Shown: positions 55,088 to 64,000, numbered from the stretch's first letter. The stretch is DNA of 64,000 bases from G965279335 sp965279285 (GCA_965279285.1 OZ257148.1:1550001-1614000), one strand, 5' to 3'. Translations and numbers: made by a program. The notes: generated from the sequence alone by a model not told the origin.

Positions 55088-58000
55088 ATGTCTGCAAGCC
55101 ATGATAGTAAAATTTTCCCCCAAAATTCTTTTAAGCTCTTTACCGAAAAAGAGATCGAAGATTTTCTCGCGAAGGAAAACTGGAATGACTATCATGGCAA
55201 GATTGAGACTTTAGAAGCCGAGACTATTCTATTTCAACAAAAAATAGAGAAGTTTTTAAGCCTAGCACCACAAACAATTAATCGTTTGATGCAAGAAGAT
55301 ATAAAAGCTTATGCACAAATAAAAGGAGTAACAGGGCTTGGAACAAAAGAAACCGTGCTTCCCACAAAATCAGTGCAAGTGGTTGATGATAAAGATCCAT
55401 CTCAAACCTACGACATAAAAGTCCCCGACCTAAGTAATGATAAGCTCGTTAATTTTGCCGATTGGTATCAAGAAAAATATTTACTTTATCATTTTTGCTT
55501 TTTACTGAATGGTTACCTTTATTATAAAAAAACCAAATCAACCTTAGATCTAGCTATTGAAAAAGAAGCGCTTTATTTGACATTAGAAGAAGAAATGAGG
55601 CTAGCATTAAATGCTTATCAAGTACGTAAAGAATGTCAACGGTTACTATTAATAGAAAATTTTAACAAAAGAAAAAGTGATCTTGAAAAACTAGTTACAA
55701 AAATAATTGAAGAAGTTGTCGCTCATAATCTTTATGAAAATTATATTCCCTGCGGTTGGATAGGCGATAAAGGTCATGCACTCTATCTAGCGGTTTTCTT
55801 TTTAAAAGAAAATAATGAGGTTGTTATTCGCATTGACAACTCCGGACGAGAAGAAACCACAATTTTAGGTTATATAAAGTTAAATGAAGTTACACAAAAA
55901 AAACTATTGATCAATTATTTAGTCGATGCAATCAGTCAGTTGATAGAAACAAACGGTGAGATAGCAAAGCCAGTTATTTATAATACTCAGCAATCTAAAT
56001 ATAATTTTGAAATCCTTCAGAATGATTATGAATTTTTGCCTAAACAGAAAACTCCGAATTGTGTTGTGGAGGGATATAGGCGAGGAATGTGGTATCGGCT
56101 TTTTGGTAAGTATAGTACTAAAGAAGATGCTCTCTATCATTGGTTGTTAAGAAAATCTGAAGAATATGCCGCAGTATCGCATGATGTTAAAGACGATGGT
56201 GCAAAACAAAAACAGCTCAGAGCGCGCGATAGAAGAGACAATGAAAAATTAAAAGAAAGAATGAATAACTTAGCTATTATTCAAAAGACTCATCAACAGA
56301 GTGATTCAACTTCTTCTGGAACAGTGAGAGACACTAAAACGATTTATCACAACTCGCCTCCTGCTACAGGCCAAGATACTCAATTTCCAATGCAAGAACT
56401 CTTGCTTTTGAGTGCGCATGCGGATGGAAAAGACAGTAAAGCAGAAATAACCAACACACTCTCTGCTAGTGGACTCGCCACAGTCATATCAGCAGCAGGC
56501 GTCGCCGCGCAACAGGCTGGATTATTTGCGTCAACTGCACAACCGAATACTAATAGGAGAATGGTTTTTGGATCAGCAGTTGCATCAGGTGAAGGAGCAA
56601 CAGCAACAACAATCAATCGATTAACAGAGGATCCTAGCAGCAAAGGAAAAGAAACATTTCTTACACCTGCAGTTGCAAGCCAAATGACACAAGATGATAG
56701 AAAGAGTAATCAACACGCATTACCTGTAGTCTCTCCGATGCAGATGGCCACTGCGACTGCCCCAGGTGCTACAGCGGCTGTTTTTAATATTGATAAGTTC
56801 ATAATGCAATCGCCTGCTACCACTGTAGCAGAGCCTGATATTAAAATGCAGCAAACTATTAATCGTTACCATGTCTCTTCTATAACTAGCGAAGAAAAGT
56901 CATTTTTTGTTGAAAAAATCAAAACCGAGTGGCGTGAAAATAACAAAGAACACCAAGCTGATTTGGCCCTATACATTTCAAGCACCGCAACAGAACGTAT
57001 GGACGATGAAAAATCATTTGATTTAGAAAGTGATGTACATCAGTTTCTAAAGAGCGAGTCACGCGTCATGTTGTTGCTGGGAAGTTCAGGCTTAGGTAAG
57101 ACATTATTTGGCTATTATCTGGAGCAACAATTATGGAGGACGTATCAATCGGAGTTGTCTTCCTCTCAACCAATTCCTCTATTTATTCCTCTCGCAAGAT
57201 TAAAGCATCCCAATACCGAAGCAGTTGAAGAAACGTTAAAAGCGATAGGATTTGAAGAGAAAAATTTTCCTTCTTTAAAAAAACTACCTTTTCTATTTAT
57301 CTTGGATGGTGCGGATGAAATAAATGTTCGTAGCAATTTGTATAGCAGCAATAAGCTTGATACATGGCCCAACGCTAAGGTGATGTTTACCTGTCGCTTA
57401 GAATATTTAATGCAGCCAGTCTGTGAGTATCGTCATTGGTTTCAACCGAGCTCGCACCATATCAAAAGAACGATATCGGAGACTGTCGTCGAACGTTTTA
57501 TAGCGCCATTTTCACTTGTCCAAATTGAAAATTATTTAAAAAAATATATCGAAAAAAACAAAGAGAATTTAAGCGAAAACTGGCGTGATTGGAAACAGTA
57601 CTGGCATTATTTCAATGAAATACCGGGCTTATTAAAGCTTATTGAATCCCCTTATTTACTGTACATTGCATCCAGCGTCTTACCCGACTTAGTCAAGCAA
57701 CAAAACCTAGACGCTAAGTCGCAAGATAAGCAAGAGATAACACGTCTTTCATTGTATGATGCGTTTGTTAAATATTATTTTCTTCGTCATATTGAAAAAC
57801 CAAAACAACATGAGTTGAGTCACCTTTTTAAGGATACTCAAAGTAATGTCGAGGAAACGTTATTAGAATACAATCAGCAGATCGCAATTAAGTTACATGA
57901 AATAGATCAAGTTTCTATTGCATTTCAACCGGAAAAAGTTAAAACATCCTTACATACGCGTTTATTAACTGTTCCATCAGCTATCAATCCTTGGGTCGAA

Positions 58001-60772
58001 TTTTTTGGCCCAGACTCTAAGATACAATCGAAATTATTAGCGTCTCCCATTAAGAAAACGGGCGATAATCATTATGCTTTTTTACATCCTTCGTTACGGG
58101 ATTATTTTATTGCACGAGAATTATTTGATCAGCTGATAATTATCATGCCGCCTCTACAATCTACCGCTACCGCTTCAGTGGATAATAAACAAAGAGAAAG
58201 TAGCATAACAGTTGAAACACTTTTCGAACAAAAAATGACACAACAGATTTTACAAGCAAACCCACCTTTTGCAAAGTTAACACTCAATGTTAAAGACAAA
58301 TTACTGCGCTACGAGCGACAAGTATTAGATTTTATGGTTGAAAGACTACGAGAACCAAAACACAAAGCGGTTTTATGGGCCATCGTTGAACGTTCCAAAC
58401 AAGATGCAACTGTTGCAAAAGCCGCTGCCAATGCTATAACGATTTTAAATGCAGCAGGCGTGAGCTTTGCAAGCAGAGACTTACGCAAAATTAACATTCC
58501 GGGTGCTGATTTGAGTTTTGGGATTTTAGATAATGCCCAGCTCCAAGGTGCCAATATGACCCAAGTCAACTTACAAGGTGCTTGGTTACGTGAAGCAAAT
58601 TTGAGTGGAGCTCAATTAAAAAATATTAATTTTGGTGAGTTACCATTATTTCAGTTAAAAGATGAGTGTTACTCCATTCAGTATTCTCCCGATGGTCTTT
58701 GGTTAGCAGTGGCAAGTGGTCAGGAGATCATTGTATACAATGCTCAAAACAGAGAATGTATTCAAACGCTAACAGGACATAAGGGCTATGTGTTTAGTGT
58801 CGCCTGGGACCATGAAAGCAAGCGCCTGGCATCAGGAGGTACTGATAAAACGGTGCGTCTATGGGAAGCGTCAAGTGGCAAAGAATTATGGGTGCGGCAA
58901 AAGCATACGGGTATAGTAAACAGTGTTGCCTGGGACCATGAGAGCAAGCGCCTGGTATCAGGAAGTTGGGATAAGACGGTGCGCCTATGGGACGCGTCAA
59001 GTGGCGAAGCATTACGGGTGCTGCAAGGGCATACGCGTTCAGTAAACAGTGTTGCCTGGGACCATGAGAGCAAGCGCCTGGCATCAGGAAGTGGGGATAA
59101 CACGGTGCGCCTATGGAAAGCATCGAGTGGCGAAGAATTACGTGTACTGCAAGGGCATACAGGTTCAGTAAGCAGCGTTGCCTGGGACCATGAGAGCAAG
59201 CGCCTGGCATCAGGAAGTGATGATAGTACAGTGCGCCTATGGAAAACGTCGAGTGGCGAAGAATTACAGATGCTGCAAGGGCATGGGGATAATGTGACAA
59301 GTGTTGCCTGGGACCACGAGAGCAAGCGCCTAGCATCAGGAAGTAATGATGACACGGTGCGTTTATGGGACGCGTCAAGTGGCAAAGAATTACGGGTGCT
59401 GAAAGGGCATATGGGTAGAGTAAACAGCATTGCCTGGGACCACGAGAGTAAGCGCCTGGCATCAGGAAGTGATGATAAAACGATGCGACTATGGGAAGCA
59501 TCGAGTGAAAAAGAATTACGGGTGCTGCAAGGGCATACGCTTTCAGTAAGCAGTATTGCCTGGGACCATGAGAGCAAGCGCCTGGCATCAGGAAGTGGGG
59601 ATAACACGGTGCGCCTATGGGAGGCGTCGAGTGGCAAAGCATTATGGGTGCTGCAAGGGCATACGGACTCAGTAAACAGTATTGCCTGGGACCATGAGAG
59701 CAAGCGCCTAGCATCAGGAAGTGATGATAAAACAGTGCGCCTATGGGAAGCGTCGAGTGGCAAAGCATTACAGATGCTGCAAGGGCATACGAGTTGGGTA
59801 AAAAGTGTTGCCTGGGACCATGAGAGCAAGCGCCTAGCATCAGGAAGTAAGGATAAAACAGTGCGACTATGGAAAACGTCGAGTGGCACAGAATTATGGG
59901 TGCGAAAGCATACAAATTCAGTAAACAGCGTTGCTTGGGACCATGAGAGCAAGCGCTTGGCATTAGGAAGTGATGATGGAACGGTTCGCCTATGGGAAGC
60001 GTCGAGTGGCAAAGAGTTACGGATGCTACGAGGGCATAAGAAAGGTGTGATAAGTGTTGCCTGGGACAATGAAAGCAAACATCTGGCATCAGGAAGTGAT
60101 GATGGAACGGTTCGCCTATGGGAAACATCGAGTGGTGAAGAATTACAGTTGCTGCAAGGGCATACGAAGGATGTGAATAGCGTCGCTTGGGACAATGAAA
60201 GCAAGTATCTGGCATCAGGAAGTAATGATAAAACGGTACGAATATGGAAAGTGGCGACAGGAAATTTATTAGGCTACTTACAATTTCCATATGATGTTAC
60301 CGATTGCGCTTGGGCAACATCCACCCCTGGTCAAGAACGTTTAGCAGTAGCTTTTGGTAATGGTATTGCTTGTTTTACATTATCAATTGGCAACAACTCC
60401 TTCAAAGCAGAGCTCAATTGGTTAGCCATACCAGGCATCCCGTTACATGCCTCTCAAGTAAATATTATGGACGCAATAGGCTTAAGTGCATCCAACCAAT
60501 TATTACTTGAACAACACAATGCGATAGGTAAACCTTCCGTCATGACCAACACGGCATTCATTGATAGTAAAGATGCAAAAGACAGCAAACAAGCCGTGAC
60601 TGCATCACAATCAACTTCGACAGCCACTGCTGCGACAGGTACGGCAACCAGTTCAGCGGGCAATAATGCGCATGTGCTTTTTGCGAAAGCAACTCCCAAG
60701 CCGCTGTTTTCGCCAAAGCCTCCGATTCCACCGAAACCACAACTTTTACCTAATACCGGGGCAAAAAAATAA
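55088..60772 (+). CDS. NACHT-type STAND NTPase with pentapeptide and 14 WD40 repeats (paralogue 3)
   Basis: 1,894 residues from the ATG at 55088 after AAGGAAGGAACTC; the open frame extends 5' but that part overlaps paralogue 2 and is not homologous. The N-terminal domain, NACHT module (Walker A at 665-672, LPFLFILDGADEI), pentapeptide repeats, fourteen WD40 blades and the proline-rich tail (PPIPPKP, NTGAKK) follow the family plan. Unlike the others it has an insertion of about 200 residues between the N-terminal domain and NACHT (about 395-600), rich in Ser, Thr, Ala and Gln and without recognisable motifs. One blade (residues with ELWVRKHTNSV) lacks a residue. It should be the last gene of the tandem pair. 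Confidence 0.88.
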   Translation: MSASHDSKIFPQNSFKLFTEKEIEDFLAKENWNDYHGKIETLEAETILFQQKIEKFLSLAPQTINRLMQEDIKAYAQIKGVTGLGTKETVLPTKSVQVVDDKDPSQTYDIKVPDLSNDKLVNFADWYQEKYLLYHFCFLLNGYLYYKKTKSTLDLAIEKEALYLTLEEEMRLALNAYQVRKECQRLLLIENFNKRKSDLEKLVTKIIEEVVAHNLYENYIPCGWIGDKGHALYLAVFFLKENNEVVIRIDNSGREETTILGYIKLNEVTQKKLLINYLVDAISQLIETNGEIAKPVIYNTQQSKYNFEILQNDYEFLPKQKTPNCVVEGYRRGMWYRLFGKYSTKEDALYHWLLRKSEEYAAVSHDVKDDGAKQKQLRARDRRDNEKLKERMNNLAIIQKTHQQSDSTSSGTVRDTKTIYHNSPPATGQDTQFPMQELLLLSAHADGKDSKAEITNTLSASGLATVISAAGVAAQQAGLFASTAQPNTNRRMVFGSAVASGEGATATTINRLTEDPSSKGKETFLTPAVASQMTQDDRKSNQHALPVVSPMQMATATAPGATAAVFNIDKFIMQSPATTVAEPDIKMQQTINRYHVSSITSEEKSFFVEKIKTEWRENNKEHQADLALYISSTATERMDDEKSFDLESDVHQFLKSESRVMLLLGSSGLGKTLFGYYLEQQLWRTYQSELSSSQPIPLFIPLARLKHPNTEAVEETLKAIGFEEKNFPSLKKLPFLFILDGADEINVRSNLYSSNKLDTWPNAKVMFTCRLEYLMQPVCEYRHWFQPSSHHIKRTISETVVERFIAPFSLVQIENYLKKYIEKNKENLSENWRDWKQYWHYFNEIPGLLKLIESPYLLYIASSVLPDLVKQQNLDAKSQDKQEITRLSLYDAFVKYYFLRHIEKPKQHELSHLFKDTQSNVEETLLEYNQQIAIKLHEIDQVSIAFQPEKVKTSLHTRLLTVPSAINPWVEFFGPDSKIQSKLLASPIKKTGDNHYAFLHPSLRDYFIARELFDQLIIIMPPLQSTATASVDNKQRESSITVETLFEQKMTQQILQANPPFAKLTLNVKDKLLRYERQVLDFMVERLREPKHKAVLWAIVERSKQDATVAKAAANAITILNAAGVSFASRDLRKINIPGADLSFGILDNAQLQGANMTQVNLQGAWLREANLSGAQLKNINFGELPLFQLKDECYSIQYSPDGLWLAVASGQEIIVYNAQNRECIQTLTGHKGYVFSVAWDHESKRLASGGTDKTVRLWEASSGKELWVRQKHTGIVNSVAWDHESKRLVSGSWDKTVRLWDASSGEALRVLQGHTRSVNSVAWDHESKRLASGSGDNTVRLWKASSGEELRVLQGHTGSVSSVAWDHESKRLASGSDDSTVRLWKTSSGEELQMLQGHGDNVTSVAWDHESKRLASGSNDDTVRLWDASSGKELRVLKGHMGRVNSIAWDHESKRLASGSDDKTMRLWEASSEKELRVLQGHTLSVSSIAWDHESKRLASGSGDNTVRLWEASSGKALWVLQGHTDSVNSIAWDHESKRLASGSDDKTVRLWEASSGKALQMLQGHTSWVKSVAWDHESKRLASGSKDKTVRLWKTSSGTELWVRKHTNSVNSVAWDHESKRLALGSDDGTVRLWEASSGKELRMLRGHKKGVISVAWDNESKHLASGSDDGTVRLWETSSGEELQLLQGHTKDVNSVAWDNESKYLASGSNDKTVRIWKVATGNLLGYLQFPYDVTDCAWATSTPGQERLAVAFGNGIACFTLSIGNNSFKAELNWLAIPGIPLHASQVNIMDAIGLSASNQLLLEQHNAIGKPSVMTNTAFIDSKDAKDSKQAVTASQSTSTATAATGTATSSAGNNAHVLFAKATPKPLFSPKPPIPPKPQLLPNTGAKK

Positions 60773-60852
60773 GATAAGTATTGAGACACCTATAATGAAT
60801 TCGTAATTTTATTTTGTGAATTCATTAACTGATTATTTCCCATTAATAAATG

Positions 60853-60916
60853 CTCAATTAACAATGATATGCTTAACCTATTTTCTATTGTACTATTATG
60901 CAACTAAGGAACGAAC
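60853..60916 (+). repeat. Orphan gene leader, copy of 49912-49975
   Basis: Same leader sequence as in front of paralogue 2, including AACTAAGGAACGAAC, but cut exactly where CTATG should follow. In its place stands a 19-bp perfect inverted repeat. This looks like the scar of a lost fourth NACHT-WD40 copy. Confidence 0.85.
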
Positions 60917-60960
60917 GGGTCAGTCAGCCGACGGAGCTTCCCCGTCGGCTGACTGACCCG
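60916..60960. repeat. 19-bp perfect inverted repeat
   Basis: Arms CGGGTCAGTCAGCCGACGG (60916-60934) and its exact reverse complement (60942-60960) flank a seven-base loop. It could be a strong hairpin terminator without T run, or a small palindromic mobile element. Nothing similar was noticed elsewhere in the window. Confidence 0.9.
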
Positions 60961-61166
60961 GTTGATTCAGCTATAGACCAGATAAGTCGTCCAAGCCTAG
61001 CAGCATCGTCTTGATGGAAGCATGTAGCTATCCACGTGTCATCCTGAGCGTAGCGAAGGCGTACCCAAGGGGTTTGATGCTGTAGGTGCTCAATAATAGG
61101 GTGTTACGCTAGTGAGCGATAGCTTCATTTAGCAATTGTAGACACGTCTTTTATGATCAATGTCAT
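60961..61166. other. Intergenic region with a dispersed-repeat-like fragment
   Basis: No gene is seen. At about 61037-61066 the text GTGTCATCCTGAGCGTAGCG followed by AAGG resembles a short dispersed repeat found in many bacterial genomes. The rest is unremarkable. Confidence 0.4.
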
Positions 61167-61756
61167 TTGGAAAATAATCATCATCATCTTTGTCATCAGG
61201 GTTATGCTTTACTAGAAGCAATAATAAATTCCATATGTCACAGGGATTATAGCTATACTGGCGGTAGCGGTAGCGTAGCAATTTATGATGATCGTCTTGC
61301 GATTTGGAGTTATGGTTTATTGCCACCAGGGTTATCAATAGATACTCTTGGTAAGTTAAACCAATCCGTCCCACGTCATCGTCGGATTGCTAACATTCTT
61401 TACTATCATAAATTATTTGAATCATGGGGTAGGGGAGTAAATTGATTATTGATGGATGTATTCGCAGGGCATCCAAAACCTTTTTATACTCAAAATTCGG
61501 GTGGAATGTTACTAACTATGCCATCCACACAACTATCGAAAATTGGGACTAAAGAAATATTAGTGAACAATAATGAAACGTTCACTTCGCAACAAAAAGA
61601 AATATTATCTTTACTTGAAAATAATAGTTCTTCAACCGCTGAGTTAAAAAAGAAATTATCATTTGATCTATCTGAACGGTGGCTTAGGAAGAGCTAAATA
61701 GATTAAATAAACTTGGGGTTATTGATGTAATAGGAAAAACGACAGCTCGAAGATAG
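61167..61756 (+). pseudogene. Broken AlbA_2/RecG-like ATP-binding protein, C-terminal part
   Basis: The frame reads ALLEAIINSICHRDYSYTGG, SVAIYDDRLAIWSYGLLPPG and HRRIANILYYHKLFESWGRG, the HATPase_c_4 region of AlbA_2 (schlafen-like) proteins often annotated as RecG-like helicases. An in-frame TGA follows WGRGVN at 61443. The frame then continues (HPKPFYTQNSGGMLLTM) into a winged helix (TSQQKEILSLLENNSSSTAE), and a one-base shift near 61688 is needed for EELNRLNKLGVIDVIGKTTA at the end. The N-terminal AlbA_2 domain is missing. At least two lesions and a 5' truncation make it inactive. Confidence 0.8.
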
Positions 61757-62070
61757 TCTATTATAAAAAAGTAGGGTTCGGAAGCCTTCGGCAGTAATTT
61801 AACTTATTGATTATATTGAATATTCATAGGGCTTTAGAATGTTTAACTGAATTGAGTTAACAATCTGTTTTAATATAATAGCTCTTAACTTTGACTTCTA
61901 TTAAATAGCGTAGTTCTAACTTAAGTATCTTGTTCACAAGATAATGAATATACAGCAATTTAGAAAACTGTCGCACTTTTAATTAAAATTCGCATAGATC
62001 TAATCCTATTATTAAATGCAATCATTGGCTATAATTACAATAAGTAAGGAATTCTAGGAGATTTTCAAAA
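61757..62070. other. AT-rich intergenic region, no gene seen
   Basis: 314 bases between the broken AlbA_2-type gene and the HNH-like gene. No frame with recognisable content is seen. AGGAG at 62056-62060 is the ribosome-binding site of the next gene. A promoter for that gene should lie here, but no convincing box pair was found. Confidence 0.5.
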
Positions 62071-63552
62071 GTGCCTACAAAAAAGCGAGCTCACAAAGAA
62101 ACCATGCCATCAGTAATAGATACCCCTACTGACGACAAACAAAACAAAAAATTGAACACAGGTGATCAAAAATCTCCTTTAGCGGGTACAACAGGTACTG
62201 CTGCAGCTGCAGCTATTGATCTAAAAGATGATGCCTATGTGTTACCTGAAAATTGGAAATGGGTTCTTGAGATTCTCGATGCAGCACATTTACCGAGCTT
62301 AGGCCTTCCTGTGCAATGGAAGACTACCCAAGCAAAACATGAAAAGGTAGTATTTGATCCAGAGACAAAAAAAGTTATTGATGTGAAAACTGAAAAAACG
62401 AGCCAACCTAAAAAATCACCGGTTGGTTTTATTATGTCAACACTTGGCCATAATGTAATGGTTGGTACAGAGACACCTGCCGCTGTTAGATTTGAGCGAT
62501 TCCATGAACCAAAACTACATACTAATATCATTAAAAACGCACAAGGAGATCTGTTGGTGCCATGCTTGGTGCATGGAGACTATGTAAAGGTCGAATCTTT
62601 GCAAGCTGACCATATGCATGCGAAAGAAAATATTATTAATAGACAAAAAGATTTAGTGAAGAAATTAAATGATGACCAAGAATTTGCTAAATTTATTATG
62701 AAACAAGATGGAATGGAAAAATTTTTTGTTAATGTCAAAGACCAATATTATGGGACCTTATTTTTTTATGAGCTGTACTTTAATGATATCGATAATATAT
62801 GGCTAGTATGCCAAGCATGTAATCTCCATAAGAGTAATAAGGAAACTCTTGATTGGTTAAAAAACCAATGGTTATATGGGGAAGAATTCATGGATTATTT
62901 AACGAGGAAAGGAATAAAAGACGATGGGATTCTTAAAAAAACACAAGACAAAAAAGGATTAGCTGAAGTAGCTATCGATTGGTTTTGGGATAGACATGCT
63001 AATTATATTTCTGTTACTAAAGAATTGTTGAAGAATGTAGAGATACCTATCCAGATATTAAATATGAAACTTGATCGAGTTATTGGTATGTTCAGCCAGA
63101 AACGAACAGAACGATTGCAAGCAAGTATAGATTTTAGATTGGCATTACTTTCTTCCTTTGCTACTTATGAAGGTTTCGACATGCCGAGAACAAACAGCGA
63201 ATCTCCCCAACGATCCAGTAGTGATGATGATTTTTACTTGAAAGATGAAAAAGGTAAAAAATTAAGCCCTCCACCTACAAAAGAGGAATATAGTGAAGTC
63301 GCACAACAGTTTACCAAAGATGCTCCTAAACTAATAAGAGATACATTACTTGTTAAAATAAGAGAAAAGACTCTTAATAGACCAAAAGCCATTGACAGTA
63401 AATTGGAATCAACAAGTTCTGCTTCTGCAGCAGGAGCAGCCAGCGACGCATCAAAAGCAAATTCAGAACAGCAAAGTATTGTGGTAAAAGCTGCAGTAGA
63501 TGAACAGAGTGGGGATGTATCTATTCCAGCAAGATCACAGACTAAAAAATAA
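62071..63552 (+). CDS. HNH-like nuclease domain protein, putative effector
   Basis: 493 residues from a GTG start (AGGAG ten bases upstream). The leader contains TGDQKSP (31-36), recalling the WD40-kinase and PLC-like proteins. A central region has LQADHMHAKENI (Asp180, His181) and, about 60 residues later, DNIWLVCQACNLHKSNKET (Asn242, Cys247, Cys250, His253), a spacing and pattern close to HNH endonucleases. Only one of the usual two zinc-binding cysteine pairs is seen. The C-terminal 100 residues are Ser/Asp/Ala-rich and end RSQTKK. The nuclease call rests on motif recognition only. It could act on DNA in the host cell or in a competitor; both are speculation. Confidence 0.55.
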   Translation: MPTKKRAHKETMPSVIDTPTDDKQNKKLNTGDQKSPLAGTTGTAAAAAIDLKDDAYVLPENWKWVLEILDAAHLPSLGLPVQWKTTQAKHEKVVFDPETKKVIDVKTEKTSQPKKSPVGFIMSTLGHNVMVGTETPAAVRFERFHEPKLHTNIIKNAQGDLLVPCLVHGDYVKVESLQADHMHAKENIINRQKDLVKKLNDDQEFAKFIMKQDGMEKFFVNVKDQYYGTLFFYELYFNDIDNIWLVCQACNLHKSNKETLDWLKNQWLYGEEFMDYLTRKGIKDDGILKKTQDKKGLAEVAIDWFWDRHANYISVTKELLKNVEIPIQILNMKLDRVIGMFSQKRTERLQASIDFRLALLSSFATYEGFDMPRTNSESPQRSSSDDDFYLKDEKGKKLSPPPTKEEYSEVAQQFTKDAPKLIRDTLLVKIREKTLNRPKAIDSKLESTSSASAAGAASDASKANSEQQSIVVKAAVDEQSGDVSIPARSQTKK

Positions 63553-63581
63553 TTATATTTAATTTACATAGGACAATTATT

Positions 63582-63866
63582 ATGTTTTTTCACAACCCAA
63601 GTGATAGTAAAAAAGAAATAATTAATCAGGTCAATCAACAATTAACAGAAGCTTTAAATGCTGAGTTTAATAAAACAAGAGAGGCAATGAAAACAACTCT
63701 TTTGTCTAATGGCATCAAACCAGGTGAGGTTGATAGGTTGCTTGAAGAGATAAAAAATGAAACACAAATAGAGATGCTAAAAAAATTTCGTGAACGGCTT
63801 CAACTCAAAGTCGAGGATCGCTTAAAAGAAAGCAGCACACGGCAACAAACTAATAGCAGCAGCTAG
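63582..63866 (+). CDS. Small hypothetical helical protein
   Basis: 94 residues, strongly charged and probably all-helical (QVNQQLTEALNAEFNKTREA, VDRLLEEIKNETQIEMLKKF), ending in Ser/Gln/Asn-rich TRQQTNSSS. It starts 29 bases after the HNH-like gene, with AGGACAATT before the ATG, so the two may be cotranscribed. It could be a partner, chaperone or immunity protein for its neighbour, but nothing shows this directly. I do not recognise the family. The last 134 bases of the window contain no gene I can support. Confidence 0.55.
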   Translation: MFFHNPSDSKKEIINQVNQQLTEALNAEFNKTREAMKTTLLSNGIKPGEVDRLLEEIKNETQIEMLKKFRERLQLKVEDRLKESSTRQQTNSSS

Positions 63867-64000
63867 ATGTAAGTGCCCATGAAATACAGAAGCATGGATT
63901 TAAAGGGATCTGTGGCATTTTCCTTGCACCCTGCGTGCTAATATAAATATTAATCTCTTCATGGTTCGTTTGAATAAGTCTGGTAAGCCACGCCCGTTGC

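Overview
The window reads as a chromosome segment of an intracellular gammaproteobacterium, most likely of the order Legionellales (Legionella/Coxiella/Berkiella/Aquicella-like). The grounds are a gammaproteobacterial gene order (dcw cluster, lpxC, DUF721/dciA, secA, mutT, then pilBCD-coaE-zapD-yacG), an AT-rich base composition, and a second half full of eukaryote-like proteins (WD40, protein kinase, NACHT). The genus is inference; no rRNA is present.

1-22040 is conserved core. Genes murE (partial), mraY, murD, ftsW, murG, murC, murB, ftsQ, ftsA, ftsZ and lpxC run rightward and build peptidoglycan precursors, the divisome and lipid A. murF and ddl, usual members of this cluster, are absent. 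dciA, secA and mutT follow, then a leftward block pilB-pilC-pilD-coaE-zapD-yacG. A palindromic repeat with a GGTGGGCACGCTGCGC core occurs at seven places in these 22 kb and nowhere that I can see afterwards.

22046-25015 is the transition: a complete group IIC intron with its reverse transcriptase beside one of the palindromes, the DNA glycosylase gene mpg, and tRNA-Thr(CGT).

25016-64000 is accessory DNA. It holds a RhuM-Fic protein, a conjugative TraD tail, a broken MerR gene, remnants of three transposases, a lone type I-F-like CRISPR repeat, toxin-antitoxin genes and a broken AlbA_2-type gene. Among these lie large intact genes: two WD40-protein-kinase fusions (7 blades each), a zinc phospholipase C-like protein ending in a CaaX-like CNIM, three paralogous NACHT-pentapeptide-WD40 giants of about 1,700-1,900 residues (14 blades each), a 1,448-residue fusion of glycosyltransferase, 2-oxoglutarate dioxygenase and class III aminotransferase, and an HNH-like protein.

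Several of these unrelated proteins share a low-complexity N-terminal leader containing DQKS and a terminal Lys-Lys. This suggests one exported set, probably host-directed effectors, expanded by local duplication. The export route cannot be seen in this window.
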